The notes beneath the pieces were generated by a model that saw nothing but the letters and a program-made list of their open reading frames with translations, was not told where the DNA came from and searched no databases. Both the position numbers and the translations under genes were made by a program. Below are positions 54,473-63,872 of a stretch of 64,000 bases of DNA, one piece after another (position 1 is the first letter of the stretch; every line of letters starts with the position of its first letter). Where the stretch lies: the NCBI RefSeq assembly GCF_001642795.1, contig NZ_LKEH01000019.1, forward strand, positions 212,901 through 276,900, written 5' to 3'. This stretch comes from Pseudomonas viridiflava (GTDB lineage Bacteria; Pseudomonadota; Gammaproteobacteria; Pseudomonadales; Pseudomonadaceae).

Positions 54473-55103
54473 ACAACGCTGCGTCATTCGCCACACCCAG
54501 CTTGCGCATGGCGCTTACTTTCTGAGCGCTGACGGTCTGCTTGCTGCGGTTGAGCTGAGTCGCGATCCGGCCCACCGCATGGCCGGCCGACAGCAGGCGC
54601 AGTACTTCCAGTTCTCTGGGCGACAACTGTTCGAGCGCCAATGGTGAGTCAGGCCCCAACTGCTGAGCGTCCTGCAGCACCCGGCGCACCGAATCGGCCA
54701 GAAAGACCCGTCCGCGGCGGACGCTTTCGATGGCGACGGGCAGCTCTCCGGCGACGCTGGCTTTGCTCAACAGGCCCTGAACGTTGAGATACAGCATTGC
54801 CTGAAACAGTCCGGCGTTGCTCAGGGTTGTCACCACCACCACAGGCAGCGCCGGAAAGTCCCGCCGAATGCGTTGCAGGAGCCGCAGACCGTCGTTCTGC
54901 TGCTCGACCGGCATCATGAAATCCGTGACCAGCACATCACAGTCATGTTCGTTGAGCGCCGCCAGCAGTTCGTCGGGATTGCTCGCCTGTGCAACCACCG
55001 CTGCGGCGTTGTCCTGCTCAAGCACCACACGCAGTCCGATCAGAAAAATGGGGTGGTCATCAGCCAGGATGATACGCAGAGGGTGACCGGTGGATGCGCT
55101 CAA
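54441..55103 (-). CDS. NarL-family response regulator, RocA1-like
   Basis: 220 aa: receiver with phospho-Asp D61 (LVTDFMMPVEQQN), and a C-terminal LuxR-type HTH (LSPRELEVLRLLSAGHAVGR, IATQLNRSKQTVSAQKVSAM). In P. aeruginosa the equivalent RocA1 controls cup fimbriae and type III secretion genes; targets here are unknown. It ends inside the REC-EAL gene, convergently. Confidence 0.85.
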   Translation of the reverse strand: MSASTGHPLRIILADDHPIFLIGLRVVLEQDNAAAVVAQASNPDELLAALNEHDCDVLVTDFMMPVEQQNDGLRLLQRIRRDFPALPVVVVTTLSNAGLFQAMLYLNVQGLLSKASVAGELPVAIESVRRGRVFLADSVRRVLQDAQQLGPDSPLALEQLSPRELEVLRLLSAGHAVGRIATQLNRSKQTVSAQKVSAMRKLGVANDAALFMYLQEHGLS

Positions 55104-55437
55104 GGCATGGCTCCGTCAGAGGGGGGCTAATGGTATTTCATCTGAGTCGGTTGTTTATCAAAGGTGCACCAGAGAGCGGCGCTTTGTAGGCGATGGCGCT
55201 TATCTTTGCTGAAATTTCCTACGGAGCTGACAACAATTTGCATTGTCTGTCGGTGAGGGCCGTCTGACAGGCGTTGACGGCTGTCTGTCGAACCCCGGTT
55301 TTTTCCCTGTCACATTCAGCAGGCATGCTCGAATTCAGAGAACGTCGCCGGCAGTGCAACGCAGAAAAGAACTTTCTGCCGTCGCCGATGGTCATTGGTT
55401 AGCACCTTTGCATTCAAACAGTTGAGTGGTGGTTCAT
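55104..55437. other. Non-coding divergent region
   Basis: Between the NarL regulator (leftward) and the DUF3509 gene (rightward). No RNA gene, clear promoter consensus or strong hairpin was seen. Only short overlapping frames without ribosome-binding sites are present. Confidence 0.4.
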
Positions 55438-55734
55438 ATGGAAAATATCAGCTTACTGCTAAGCGAAGCGCTGGCTCCCTACAAGGCCAGCATCGGCCCG
55501 GCCGGCGCACGTGGCGAACGTCTTGTGACGTTGAGAGATGCATCCGGTGCCTGTGTGATCGAGCGCATGTTCACTGCCGATCAATTGGGTGACAAACGTC
55601 AACTGACGGATGTGGTCGACGGGCTTCATCGGGATTTGATGGTTGCCGAAGGCAGGATCGAGCCCTGTGTCATTGCTGCCATGCGCAACGCAGCGATGAG
55701 CCGTACCTTTGTCGGTGCCCCGACATTCGCCTGA
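55438..55734 (+). CDS. DUF3509-family small protein
   Basis: 98 aa from MENISLLLSEALAPYKA, with an amphipathic alpha/beta pattern and the DUF3509 features (LLLSEALAPY, VTLRDASGACVIERMFTADQ) found across Pseudomonas. A GTG 12 nt upstream is in frame. Function unknown. Confidence 0.7.
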   Translation: MENISLLLSEALAPYKASIGPAGARGERLVTLRDASGACVIERMFTADQLGDKRQLTDVVDGLHRDLMVAEGRIEPCVIAAMRNAAMSRTFVGAPTFA

Positions 55735-55797
55735 TGGCAATGCAGACCAAGGGACGCCAGCCGCTCCCTTGATCAGCGTCTGACGACGCATCCGATT

Positions 55798-55828
55798 ACC
55801 CCGTGCAGTGTGACTCTGCCCGGGGTTT
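55798..55828. terminator. Terminator between convergent genes
   Basis: ACCCCG ... CGGGGT stem around 55798-55824, followed by TTTGTCTTTT on the plus strand. Serves the DUF3509 gene and lies close to the stop of the leftward binding-protein gene. Confidence 0.5.
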
Positions 55829-55842
55829 GTCTTTTCTGCGGA

Positions 55843-56721
55843 TCATTTTTTGTCGAAGATGGCCTTCACGTCGCGCAGGTAATCGCCACGCTGTTCCGGG
55901 GCCAGCCATTGTGCATAAAGCCCCATCAGGCTGCTTTCGCGCAGAGTGCGCATTTCCCGATTGATCAGTTGCATTGCCTGCCTGCCCTCGGGTGTATTGC
56001 TGCAGCCGATGTAGGCCACCTGGTACACGGGATTTTCAACGATGGGCAGGAAGATCAACGCTTGTGGACTGATCCCCTGTTGCAGCGCCTGATAGCGCGC
56101 TTCGAACCAGAAACCGAGCAGACCCTGCAAGCGTCCGGCCTGCACCATTTGCAACAGGCTCCCGACCGCGTCGCTGCCATAGTGCAGGCTCAGTGTCTGT
56201 TCATGGCTGTCCTGGAGCGTCTTGTCGATGACGCCTCCGTAACTGCGTTCGGCAACTGCGCCGAGCTTGACGGTATTACTGGCCATCAGAGCGTCGAGGT
56301 CGACTTTGCCTTGCGAGACAAAGGGCTCGATCTTCGCCATGTCGTCCTTGAACACGACAAGTCCGCTGCTGTACAGAACGAATGCCGGAATGGAGAACAC
56401 AATGGTTCTGGCGCGCTCGGGCGTCCAGAGCATGGTCGGGTCGCAGCTCAGGCTCGTGCCGTCGTTGAGCGTTTGTATGGCTCTGGCCCTATTGACGTGC
56501 ATCACCACGTGATCGTATTCGGGCATCCCGGCGGTCAGCAGGGGCATGAGTTGATCGATGGCGCCCTGGCCCTGCATGGTCCCCGAAAAGATCGTCGAGG
56601 GCGGCAGGTCGCGCAACAGCCAGGTCAATGTTTCCCGCGCCTGGCTCGTCGCGGGCACGGCTAGCCACAACAGCGCCAGCATCAGGCGAATCATTACGCA
56701 GTACGAGGCACGAAGAATCAT
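55843..56721 (-). CDS. TIGR02285-type periplasmic binding-protein-like protein
   Basis: 292 aa (283 if started at Met 56694, which gives the signal MIRLMLALLWLAVPATSQA). SBP_bac_3-like body: LTWLLRDLPPSTIFSGTMQG at the mature start and an EYDHVVMHVNRARAIQTLND stretch. Pseudomonad family of unknown ligand. No permease or ATPase gene is adjacent, so it may act as an orphan receptor. Confidence 0.8.
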   Translation of the reverse strand: MILRASYCVMIRLMLALLWLAVPATSQARETLTWLLRDLPPSTIFSGTMQGQGAIDQLMPLLTAGMPEYDHVVMHVNRARAIQTLNDGTSLSCDPTMLWTPERARTIVFSIPAFVLYSSGLVVFKDDMAKIEPFVSQGKVDLDALMASNTVKLGAVAERSYGGVIDKTLQDSHEQTLSLHYGSDAVGSLLQMVQAGRLQGLLGFWFEARYQALQQGISPQALIFLPIVENPVYQVAYIGCSNTPEGRQAMQLINREMRTLRESSLMGLYAQWLAPEQRGDYLRDVKAIFDKK

Positions 56722-56939
56722 TCGTCTGTCTCATCCTCGAAAATGTCATAGGCCAAGTGTGTCAAGTAACAGGCTTTTGAGTCGCGCCGCGCCGCTGGCG
56801 TCACATATCACGGTGGTTCTGCGTTTATGAGGCTATCTGATTTTCGCTGTCCGGCAAGCCGATCCACGCACCGATTCGTTCGCGGAGCCCTGCATCGGTT
56901 AGACTTGTCGTCTTTCCTCCAGACTCTAGAAGCCCGTTC

Positions 56940-57482
56940 ATGGCCCAGCCGTCCACGACCTACAAATTCGAACTGAACCTGACCGACCTCGACCGGGGTG
57001 TTTACGAAAGCGTCAAGCAGACCATCGCCCGTCACCCCTCGGAAACCGAAGAGCGCATGACCGTGCGCCTGCTGGCCTATGCCTTCTGGTACAACGAGCA
57101 GCTTGCCTTCGGTCGCGGTCTGTCTGATGTAGATGAACCGGCGCTGTGGGAAAAAAGCCTGGATGACCGTGTTCTGCACTGGATCGAAGTCGGCCAGCCC
57201 GATGCCGACCGCCTGACCTGGTGTTCGCGTCGTACCGAGCGCACCAGTCTGCTGGCTTACGGCAGTCTGCGGGTCTGGGAAGGCAAGGTCATTCCGGCGA
57301 TCAAGAACCTGAAGAACGTGAACATCGCTGCCGTTCCGCAGGAAGTCCTCGAAGTGCTGGCCAAAGACATGCCCCGCGTCATCAAGTGGGATGTGATGAT
57401 CAGCGAAGGCACTGTGTTTGTCACCGATGACCGTGGCCAGCACGAAGTCCAGCTGCAGTGGCTCGCTGGCGAGCGCGGCTGA
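56940..57482 (+). CDS. yaeQ: YaeQ family protein
   Basis: 180 aa, with a PD-(D/E)XK-like fold: YKFELNLTDLDRGVYESVKQ, RHPSETEERMTVRLLAYAFW and DADRLTWCSRR. Conserved in gammaproteobacteria; exact function unknown. Confidence 0.9.
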   Translation: MAQPSTTYKFELNLTDLDRGVYESVKQTIARHPSETEERMTVRLLAYAFWYNEQLAFGRGLSDVDEPALWEKSLDDRVLHWIEVGQPDADRLTWCSRRTERTSLLAYGSLRVWEGKVIPAIKNLKNVNIAAVPQEVLEVLAKDMPRVIKWDVMISEGTVFVTDDRGQHEVQLQWLAGERG

Positions 57483-57533
57483 TACCGCACTGTTTACCCT
57501 GTACCGACACATCAAGAGAATCAGCTGACCCGC

Positions 57534-59249
57534 ATGCGCATCGAACCTCGTCTGTTGCCCGACACCCTGCCTTTTCTTGGCGATCTGCCTCCGTTGCTCA
57601 CCCGCCTGTACGCGGCAAGGGGGGTGGCGAGTGAGGCCGAACTGGACAAGAGCCTGGCGCGACTGATTCCGTATCAACAGCTCAAGGGCATCGATGCCGC
57701 CGTCGACTTGCTCGTGACCGCGCTGGATGAACGTCAGCGCATGCTGATCGTCGGCGACTTCGATGCCGACGGTGCAACGGCCAGTACTGTCGGTGTGCTG
57801 GGGCTGCGCCTGCTGGGAGCCGAGCATGTCGACTATCTGGTGCCGAACCGTTTCGAGTACGGCTACGGTCTGACGCCGGAAATCGTCGAGGTCGCGCTGC
57901 AGCGCAAGCCGCAACTGCTGATCACCGTCGACAATGGCATTTCCAGCGTCGAGGGCGTGGCAGCGGCCAAGGCAGCCGGTTTGCAGGTGCTGGTCACCGA
58001 TCACCACTTGCCGGGTCACGAGCTTCCGGCAGCCGATGCCATCGTCAATCCCAATCAACCCGGCTGTACGTTCCCCAGCAAATCGCTGGCGGGCGTCGGC
58101 GTGATCTTTTACGTGTTGATGGCGTTGCGCGCGCGCCTGCGTGACAGCGGCTGGTTCGAACGCAATCAGCGCGCCCAGCCCAATCTGGGCGAACTGCTGG
58201 ATCTGGTGGCGCTGGGCAGCGTGGCGGACGTTGTGCCGCTGGACGCCAACAACCGCATTCTGGTGCATCAGGGTCTGATGCGCATACGCGCCGGTCGCGC
58301 ACGACCCGGCTTGCGCGCGATTCTGGAAGTGGCGCGTCGCGAGCCGTCGCGCATCACTTCCACCGACCTGGGTTTTATCCTCGGGCCGCGTTTGAACGCG
58401 GCGGGACGTCTGGATGACATGAGTCTGGGCATCGAGTGCCTGCTCTGTGACGACCCGACGCTGGCGCGTGAAATGGCCGTGCAACTGGATGAACTGAATC
58501 AGGACCGCAAATCCATCGAGCAGGGCATGCAGCGTGAAGCACTGGCCCAGCTCAAGGACCTGCCGGTCGAGTCCATGCCGTTCGGCCTGTGCCTGTTCGA
58601 GCCGGACTGGCACCAGGGCGTGATCGGCATTCTGGCCTCGCGCATGAAAGAGCGTTATCACCGTCCGACCATCGCGTTTGCCAGCGCCGGGGAGGGCGTG
58701 CTCAAGGGCTCGGCCCGCTCGGTGCTGGGGTTCCATATTCGTGACGCGCTGGACGCAGTGGCGGCGGCTCATCCGCACCTGATCAGCAAGTTCGGCGGGC
58801 ACGCCATGGCAGCGGGTCTGTCCTTGCCCGAAGAGCACTTTCCGGCGTTCGCCGAGGCGTTCGATCAGGAGGTACGGCGTCAGCTTGATGAACAGGACCT
58901 GACCGGACGCTTGCTGTCGGATGGCTCGCTGGCGGTCGAAGAGTTTCATCTGGAACTGGCCCGCGCGCTGCGTAATGCCGGGCCCTGGGGACAGCATTTC
59001 CCTGAGCCGCTGTTTCATGGCGTATTCCAGCTGGTGGAGCAACGCGTGGTGGGTGAGCGGCATTTGAAGATGGTGCTCAAGACCGAGTGCGGCAGCGTCA
59101 AGCTGGATGGCATTGCTTTCAGCGTGGATCGCGATATCTGGCCCAACCCCAACATTCGCTGGGTTGAACTGGCCTACAAGCTGGATCTTAACGAATTCCG
59201 TGGCAACGAAACCGTGCAACTGATGGTGGTGCACATCGCGCCACGCTGA
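57534..59249 (+). CDS. recJ: Single-stranded-DNA-specific exonuclease RecJ
   Basis: 571 aa, 5'-3' ssDNA exonuclease in recombination and repair. DHH phosphoesterase motifs: IVGDFDADGATASTVGVLGL (DxD), TVDNGISSVEG, VTDHHLPGHELP (DHH). DHHA1 region with KFGGHAMAAGLSL. Confidence 0.97.
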   Translation: MRIEPRLLPDTLPFLGDLPPLLTRLYAARGVASEAELDKSLARLIPYQQLKGIDAAVDLLVTALDERQRMLIVGDFDADGATASTVGVLGLRLLGAEHVDYLVPNRFEYGYGLTPEIVEVALQRKPQLLITVDNGISSVEGVAAAKAAGLQVLVTDHHLPGHELPAADAIVNPNQPGCTFPSKSLAGVGVIFYVLMALRARLRDSGWFERNQRAQPNLGELLDLVALGSVADVVPLDANNRILVHQGLMRIRAGRARPGLRAILEVARREPSRITSTDLGFILGPRLNAAGRLDDMSLGIECLLCDDPTLAREMAVQLDELNQDRKSIEQGMQREALAQLKDLPVESMPFGLCLFEPDWHQGVIGILASRMKERYHRPTIAFASAGEGVLKGSARSVLGFHIRDALDAVAAAHPHLISKFGGHAMAAGLSLPEEHFPAFAEAFDQEVRRQLDEQDLTGRLLSDGSLAVEEFHLELARALRNAGPWGQHFPEPLFHGVFQLVEQRVVGERHLKMVLKTECGSVKLDGIAFSVDRDIWPNPNIRWVELAYKLDLNEFRGNETVQLMVVHIAPR

Positions 59250-59360
59250 GAATAAGCAGGAACCCCTCAGGCTCATGGGTTGTCGACTAGGCTCTGTCCT
59301 CTGAAAACTGCTCGCTGAACCCGAGCCGGGACACCCGAATTTTTACCCTGAGAGGTTGCC

Positions 59361-60467
59361 ATGAGCCTGCTGCTTGAGCCCTATACCCTGCGCCAATTGA
59401 CGCTGCGTAATCGTATTGCTGTGTCGCCCATGTGTCAGTATTCCAGTGTCGATGGTCTGGCCAACGACTGGCATCTGGTGCACCTGGGCAGCCGTGCCGT
59501 CGGTGGCGCGGGGCTCGTTATCACTGAAGCCATGGCGGTGACGCCGGATGGTCGCATTACCCCGGAAGACCTTGGCCTGTGGAACGACGAGCAGATCGAG
59601 CCGTTGCAGCGCATCACGCGTTTCATCACTGCGCAGGGAGCCGTTGCAGGTGTCCAGTTGGCACATGCCGGGCGCAAGGCGAGCACCTGGCGTCCGTGGT
59701 TGGGTAAACACGGCAGCATCCCCGAGAGCGAAGGCGGCTGGACCCCGGTGGGTCCGTCGGCGATTGCCTTCGACCCGCAACACACCGCTCCGGTGAAACT
59801 GAGCGACATCCAGATTCAGGAAGTGATCAAGGCATTCGTGGACGCGGCCCGCCGTTCGCTGACCGCAGGTTTCAAAGTCGTCGAAATCCACGCGGCGCAT
59901 GGTTACCTGCTGCATCAGTTCCTCTCTCCGCTGAGCAATCAGCGCACGGATGAATACGGTGGCTCTTTCGAAAACCGCATTCGTCTGACCCTGCAAGTGA
60001 CCGAAGCGGTCCGCGCAATCTGGCCTGAAGAACTGCCGCTGTTCGTGCGCGTATCGGCGACCGACTGGGTAGAGGATGGCTGGAATCCTGACGAGACCGT
60101 GGAACTGGCACGTCGCCTCAAGGCGCTGGGTGCAGACCTCATTGACGTGTCCTCAGGCGGCACCGCAGCCAAGGCGGAAATCCCGGTCGGTCCTGGCTAC
60201 CAGACCCGCTTCGCTGAACGCGTGCGCAAGGAATCCGGCATCGCGACCGGCACAGTCGGCATGATCACCGATCCTGCACAGGCAGAGCACATCCTGCGTA
60301 CCGGTCAGGCCGACATCATCCTGCTCGCCCGGGAGCTGCTGCGTGATCCGTACTGGCCGCTGCATGCCGATGACGATCTCGGCGGACGACTGGCCACCTG
60401 GCCCGCGCAATACCAGCGCGCGACACACCGTGACCAGCCGATTCACGAGTCTGATCTGCGGGACTGA
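59361..60467 (+). CDS. Old Yellow Enzyme, YqjM/XenA-type ene-reductase
   Basis: FMN-dependent NADPH oxidoreductase, 368 aa TIM barrel. RNRIAVSPMCQYSS carries the YqjM-type Cys that tunes the flavin; QLAHAGRKAS and IHAAHGYLLHQFLSP are substrate-binding His motifs. It would reduce enoates, quinones or nitro-esters. Confidence 0.92.
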   Translation: MSLLLEPYTLRQLTLRNRIAVSPMCQYSSVDGLANDWHLVHLGSRAVGGAGLVITEAMAVTPDGRITPEDLGLWNDEQIEPLQRITRFITAQGAVAGVQLAHAGRKASTWRPWLGKHGSIPESEGGWTPVGPSAIAFDPQHTAPVKLSDIQIQEVIKAFVDAARRSLTAGFKVVEIHAAHGYLLHQFLSPLSNQRTDEYGGSFENRIRLTLQVTEAVRAIWPEELPLFVRVSATDWVEDGWNPDETVELARRLKALGADLIDVSSGGTAAKAEIPVGPGYQTRFAERVRKESGIATGTVGMITDPAQAEHILRTGQADIILLARELLRDPYWPLHADDDLGGRLATWPAQYQRATHRDQPIHESDLRD

Positions 60468-60500
60468 CGGTTTGGCAGAGGGTTTGGTAGGGAAGCCAGA

Positions 60501-60585
60501 GAGAGGTGGCAAGCCACCTCTTATCAAACAACACGTAATCTGCTGACTGAACACGTTTTTGTGGGAGGTCCCCACCACGGTCCTG
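60501..60585. repeat. Dispersed repeat copy B with hairpin
   Basis: GAGGTGGC-AA-GCCACCTC hairpin (60503-60520), then CTTATCAAACAACACGTAAT and TTTTTGTGGGAGG. The repeat matches copies A (35040) and C (63873). It may also terminate the ene-reductase transcript. Confidence 0.65.
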
Positions 60586-60613
60586 AGTCTTCTAAGCGCA
60601 AGCGCTACAAGCG

Positions 60614-62836
60614 CTACAACCGCTCATTCGCGCTGTCCAGCAATTCGGTCACCCGTCCGGTCAGTGCTGCGATGGAGAAAGGCTTGGGCAGCACGTACAT
60701 GCCGGGCTCCAGCGTGTCGTGTGCGAGCGCGGCGTTTTCCGCGTAACCGGTCACGAAGAGGATTTTCAGATCGGGGCGCACCGCTCTGGCCGCGTCTGCA
60801 ACCTGACGGCCGTTCATGCCGCCGGGCAGGCCGACGTCGGTCACGAGCAGATCAATTGCCGCCTTCGATTGCAGGATTTCCAGCGCAGCAGAGCCTCGGT
60901 CGGCCTGCAGCACCAGATACCCCAGATCCTCAAGCACTTCGGTGATCAAAAGACGTACCGTTGGCTCGTCATCGACAACCATAACGGTTTCGCCGCCAGC
61001 GTTCTGTGAAGGCACCGGTATAGCGCAGTCATGCAGTACGGGCTCGGCCTGACCTTCGAACATCGGCAGGAGAATACTGAGTTTCGCGCCTTTCCCTGTC
61101 TCCGAAAAAATGCTGACACCTCCGCCGGATTGCCGGGCAAAGCCGTAAATCATCGACAGTCCGAGGCCTGTACCCATACCGATGGGTTTGGTGGTGAAAA
61201 ACGGATCGAATGCCCGTCCGATCACTTCCCTGGTCATTCCTGTGCCCGTGTCGCTGACCGTCAGTTCCACATAGCGACCCGCCGTCAGCTCATGTTTCGC
61301 TGCAGTCGGGCTGTCCAGATAGCGATTGCCGGTCTCGATCAGCAACTGGCCACCGTCCGGCATGGCGTCCTTGGCATTGATGCACAGGTTCAGCAGTGAG
61401 TTTTCCAGTTGGTGCGGGTCAACCATGGTCGACCACAACCCTGGTGTGGGGCGCACTTGCATGTCGATGGCAGGCCCCACGGTACGTCTGATGAGTTCAT
61501 CCATGCCTGCTATCAACTGGTCGACATCGGTTGCTTTTGGATCAAGCGTCTGGCGGCGGGAAAAGGCCAGCAATCGATGCGTCAGCGAGGCCGCACGCCT
61601 TGAGCCTTCCAGTGCCGAGCCGATGTAACGGTCCAGTTCTGCAAAACGGCCTTGCTTGACCCTCGACTGAAGCAACTCCATGTTGCCGGTGACGCCCATC
61701 AGCAGGTTGTTGAAGTCATGCGCAAGGCCACCGGTGAGCTGTCCGACCGCCTCCATCTTCTGTGACTGACGCAGTGCTTCTTCGGTGATGCGAAGTGCTT
61801 CGATGCGCTGCTTTTCGTGGGTCAGGTGCTTGCCCAGCGCGAAGATGACGCCGTTGCCCGGCGCGGCCGTCCAGCCGAACCAGTGATACGTGCCGTCGAC
61901 ATGTTTGTAACGGTTTTCGAACAATGGCAGGACATGGCTGATGGTGTGCGTCAGCGCATTTTGCGTGCTTGCGACATCGTCCGGGTGAAGCAAATCCAGG
62001 ATCGAGGTGCCGATCATTTCACGCTCGGTGCGGCCGAGCAGGGCGTTCCAGGCCGGGTTGACCCTCAGGAAAGTGCCGTTGAAATCGAGCATGGCCAGCG
62101 GATCGGGTGAGATCTTCCAGAACGTGTCCAGCTCCAGCGTTCGTTGTTCCAGCTTGGCGGTCTGCTGCTTTTCGTGTTCGATCAACTCTTCGATCAGCTC
62201 GCGGCGTTTGCTTTCGCTGGCTTGAAGTGCGCGCTGATCGAGCACGTGCTGGGTGGTTTCGTTGGTGGCGCAAAACATGCCGACGGTGGTGCCGTGTTCA
62301 TCAATCAATGGCGAGAAGGAGAACGACCACCAGGTCTGCTCGATTTCACCGAAGCGCGCCATGGTCAAAGGCATGTCCTGCCATCGGCCGGCCTGGCCGT
62401 TCAACGCTTCCTCGACCAATGGAAGCACCTGATCCCAGACATCAGCCCACAACTCATGCATCAGAGCGCCGATGGCCCGCTCTTTGCGAGGTCCGAGAAT
62501 CGGCGCATAAGCATCGTTGTGGAAGAAAATCAGCTCGGGCCCCCACAGCAGATACATGGATTCGGGGCTGTTGAGGATCAGGTTGAGCGCATTCTTCAAC
62601 GTCACAGGCCATTGGTCCACAGGACCAAGCGAGGTGTGGTTCCAGTCTTTGGTCCTGATTGTCTCGGCTGCTTCGCTGCTGCCTGCAGGGAAGCCGACTC
62701 GTGATATCACTTCAGCAAGCTCCCGATGGACGGCTGGACAGTAATGGAAGAGTGATGAGCGTCGATTGCATCGACGTCCGATCCAGATTAGTGGCTCGCA
62801 TTGTCCTCTTTTTCGACGCCCACATGAATCGACCAT
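60614..62836 (-). CDS. PAS hybrid sensor histidine kinase
   Basis: 740 aa if begun at 62836; a GTG at 62710 is a plausible start (EVISRVGFPAGS). No signal peptide: soluble. There are two PAS domains (about 75-200 and 240-340, the second with FNGTFLRVNPAWNALLGRT), HisKA with the phospho-His in GGLAHDFNNLL (H373), HATPase (NLCINAKDAMPDGG, GTGLGLSMIYG) and a C-terminal receiver (VMVVDDEPTVRLL; phospho-Asp in LLVTDVGLPGG). It has no paired regulator nearby. Confidence 0.9.
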   Translation of the reverse strand: MVDSCGRRKRGQCEPLIWIGRRCNRRSSLFHYCPAVHRELAEVISRVGFPAGSSEAAETIRTKDWNHTSLGPVDQWPVTLKNALNLILNSPESMYLLWGPELIFFHNDAYAPILGPRKERAIGALMHELWADVWDQVLPLVEEALNGQAGRWQDMPLTMARFGEIEQTWWSFSFSPLIDEHGTTVGMFCATNETTQHVLDQRALQASESKRRELIEELIEHEKQQTAKLEQRTLELDTFWKISPDPLAMLDFNGTFLRVNPAWNALLGRTEREMIGTSILDLLHPDDVASTQNALTHTISHVLPLFENRYKHVDGTYHWFGWTAAPGNGVIFALGKHLTHEKQRIEALRITEEALRQSQKMEAVGQLTGGLAHDFNNLLMGVTGNMELLQSRVKQGRFAELDRYIGSALEGSRRAASLTHRLLAFSRRQTLDPKATDVDQLIAGMDELIRRTVGPAIDMQVRPTPGLWSTMVDPHQLENSLLNLCINAKDAMPDGGQLLIETGNRYLDSPTAAKHELTAGRYVELTVSDTGTGMTREVIGRAFDPFFTTKPIGMGTGLGLSMIYGFARQSGGGVSIFSETGKGAKLSILLPMFEGQAEPVLHDCAIPVPSQNAGGETVMVVDDEPTVRLLITEVLEDLGYLVLQADRGSAALEILQSKAAIDLLVTDVGLPGGMNGRQVADAARAVRPDLKILFVTGYAENAALAHDTLEPGMYVLPKPFSIAALTGRVTELLDSANERL

Positions 62837-63005
62837 TTCGATTTCCAGGCGTTGCGTCTTTTCCGCTGCAGGGCGAATACGATTTGAACCGATCCCGGTC
62901 TGCGGCCAGCTGCAACATCTGGAAGCACACCTGTTTCTGGCGTTTTGTCACTTCTGTTTAACCTGCTGGTCAATGATTCATCTGACAATCCTGTGGAGGT
63001 TCCCT

Positions 63006-63749
63006 GTGAATACGCGTGGCTTACTCGATCAGTTGCTCAAGTCTGGTCAGAACATGTTGCAGGACAAGGTCAACGGCAAGCCCAAGTCCGGCAAGCCGTC
63101 TTCAGGAAGTGATTCATTGATGGACGGACTGGGCAGCCTTCTCGGCGGTAATAAAAGCGGCAGCCAGGGCGGTCTTGGAGGCCTGCTGTCCGGTGCGGGC
63201 GGTGGCGCGCTGGCGGCGGGTGCGATGAGCCTGCTCAGGGGCAAAGGCTCTCGAGGCATGGGCGGCAAGGCACTGAAATACGGCGGTCTGGCGGCGTTAG
63301 GTGTGCTGGCCTACAAGGCCTACAACAACTGGCAAGCCAGTCAAGGCGTGACCGGTCAGCGTGAGCCGCAGACCATCGACCGCCTGCCGGACTCGGAAGC
63401 CGAGTTGCACAGCCAGGCGATCCTGCGGGCGCTGGTGGCGGCTGCCAAGGCCGATGGCCATGTGGACGAGCGTGAACGCGAGCTGATCGAAGGCGAATTC
63501 AGCAAGCTGAGCACCGATCAGACCTTGCAAAGCTGGCTGCATGCCGAGTTGAACAAGCCATTGGACCCGGCCGAAGTCGCGCGGGCAGCCACCACGCCTG
63601 AAATGGCGGCAGAAATGTACATCGCCAGTGTGATGCTGGTGGATCAGGAACACTTCATGGAGCGTGCTTATCTGGATGAACTGGCTCGCGCGTTGAAGCT
63701 TGATCCAGGACTCAAGGCCGAGCTGGAAGGGCAGGTCAGGGACGCGTAA
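63006..63749 (+). CDS. TerB-like (DUF533) protein
   Basis: 247 aa from GTG 63006, preceded at about 6 nt by GGAGGT (62995-63000). Gly/Ser-rich N-terminal half (LMDGLGSLLGGNKSGSQGGL) with one short hydrophobic stretch, then a TerB-type helical domain with acidic DGHVDERERELIEGEF and MLVDQEHFMERAYLDEL. Role unknown; family linked to tellurite tolerance only by similarity. Confidence 0.85.
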   Translation: MNTRGLLDQLLKSGQNMLQDKVNGKPKSGKPSSGSDSLMDGLGSLLGGNKSGSQGGLGGLLSGAGGGALAAGAMSLLRGKGSRGMGGKALKYGGLAALGVLAYKAYNNWQASQGVTGQREPQTIDRLPDSEAELHSQAILRALVAAAKADGHVDERERELIEGEFSKLSTDQTLQSWLHAELNKPLDPAEVARAATTPEMAAEMYIASVMLVDQEHFMERAYLDELARALKLDPGLKAELEGQVRDA

Positions 63750-63872
63750 TAAATCGTCGCCAGCGTATGTTTTCCCGGGCCGGGTTTTAGTTAACGAACC
63801 CGCCCGGTTCAATACACGCCCCGCCTGGCCTGTTTTCGACAGATTGCACACCTTTGCGCAGCACGCCGCCCC

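Noticed and set aside
55810..56664. Plus-strand 284-aa frame
   Set aside because: Shadow of the TIGR02285-type gene, which has a signal peptide and family features on the other strand.
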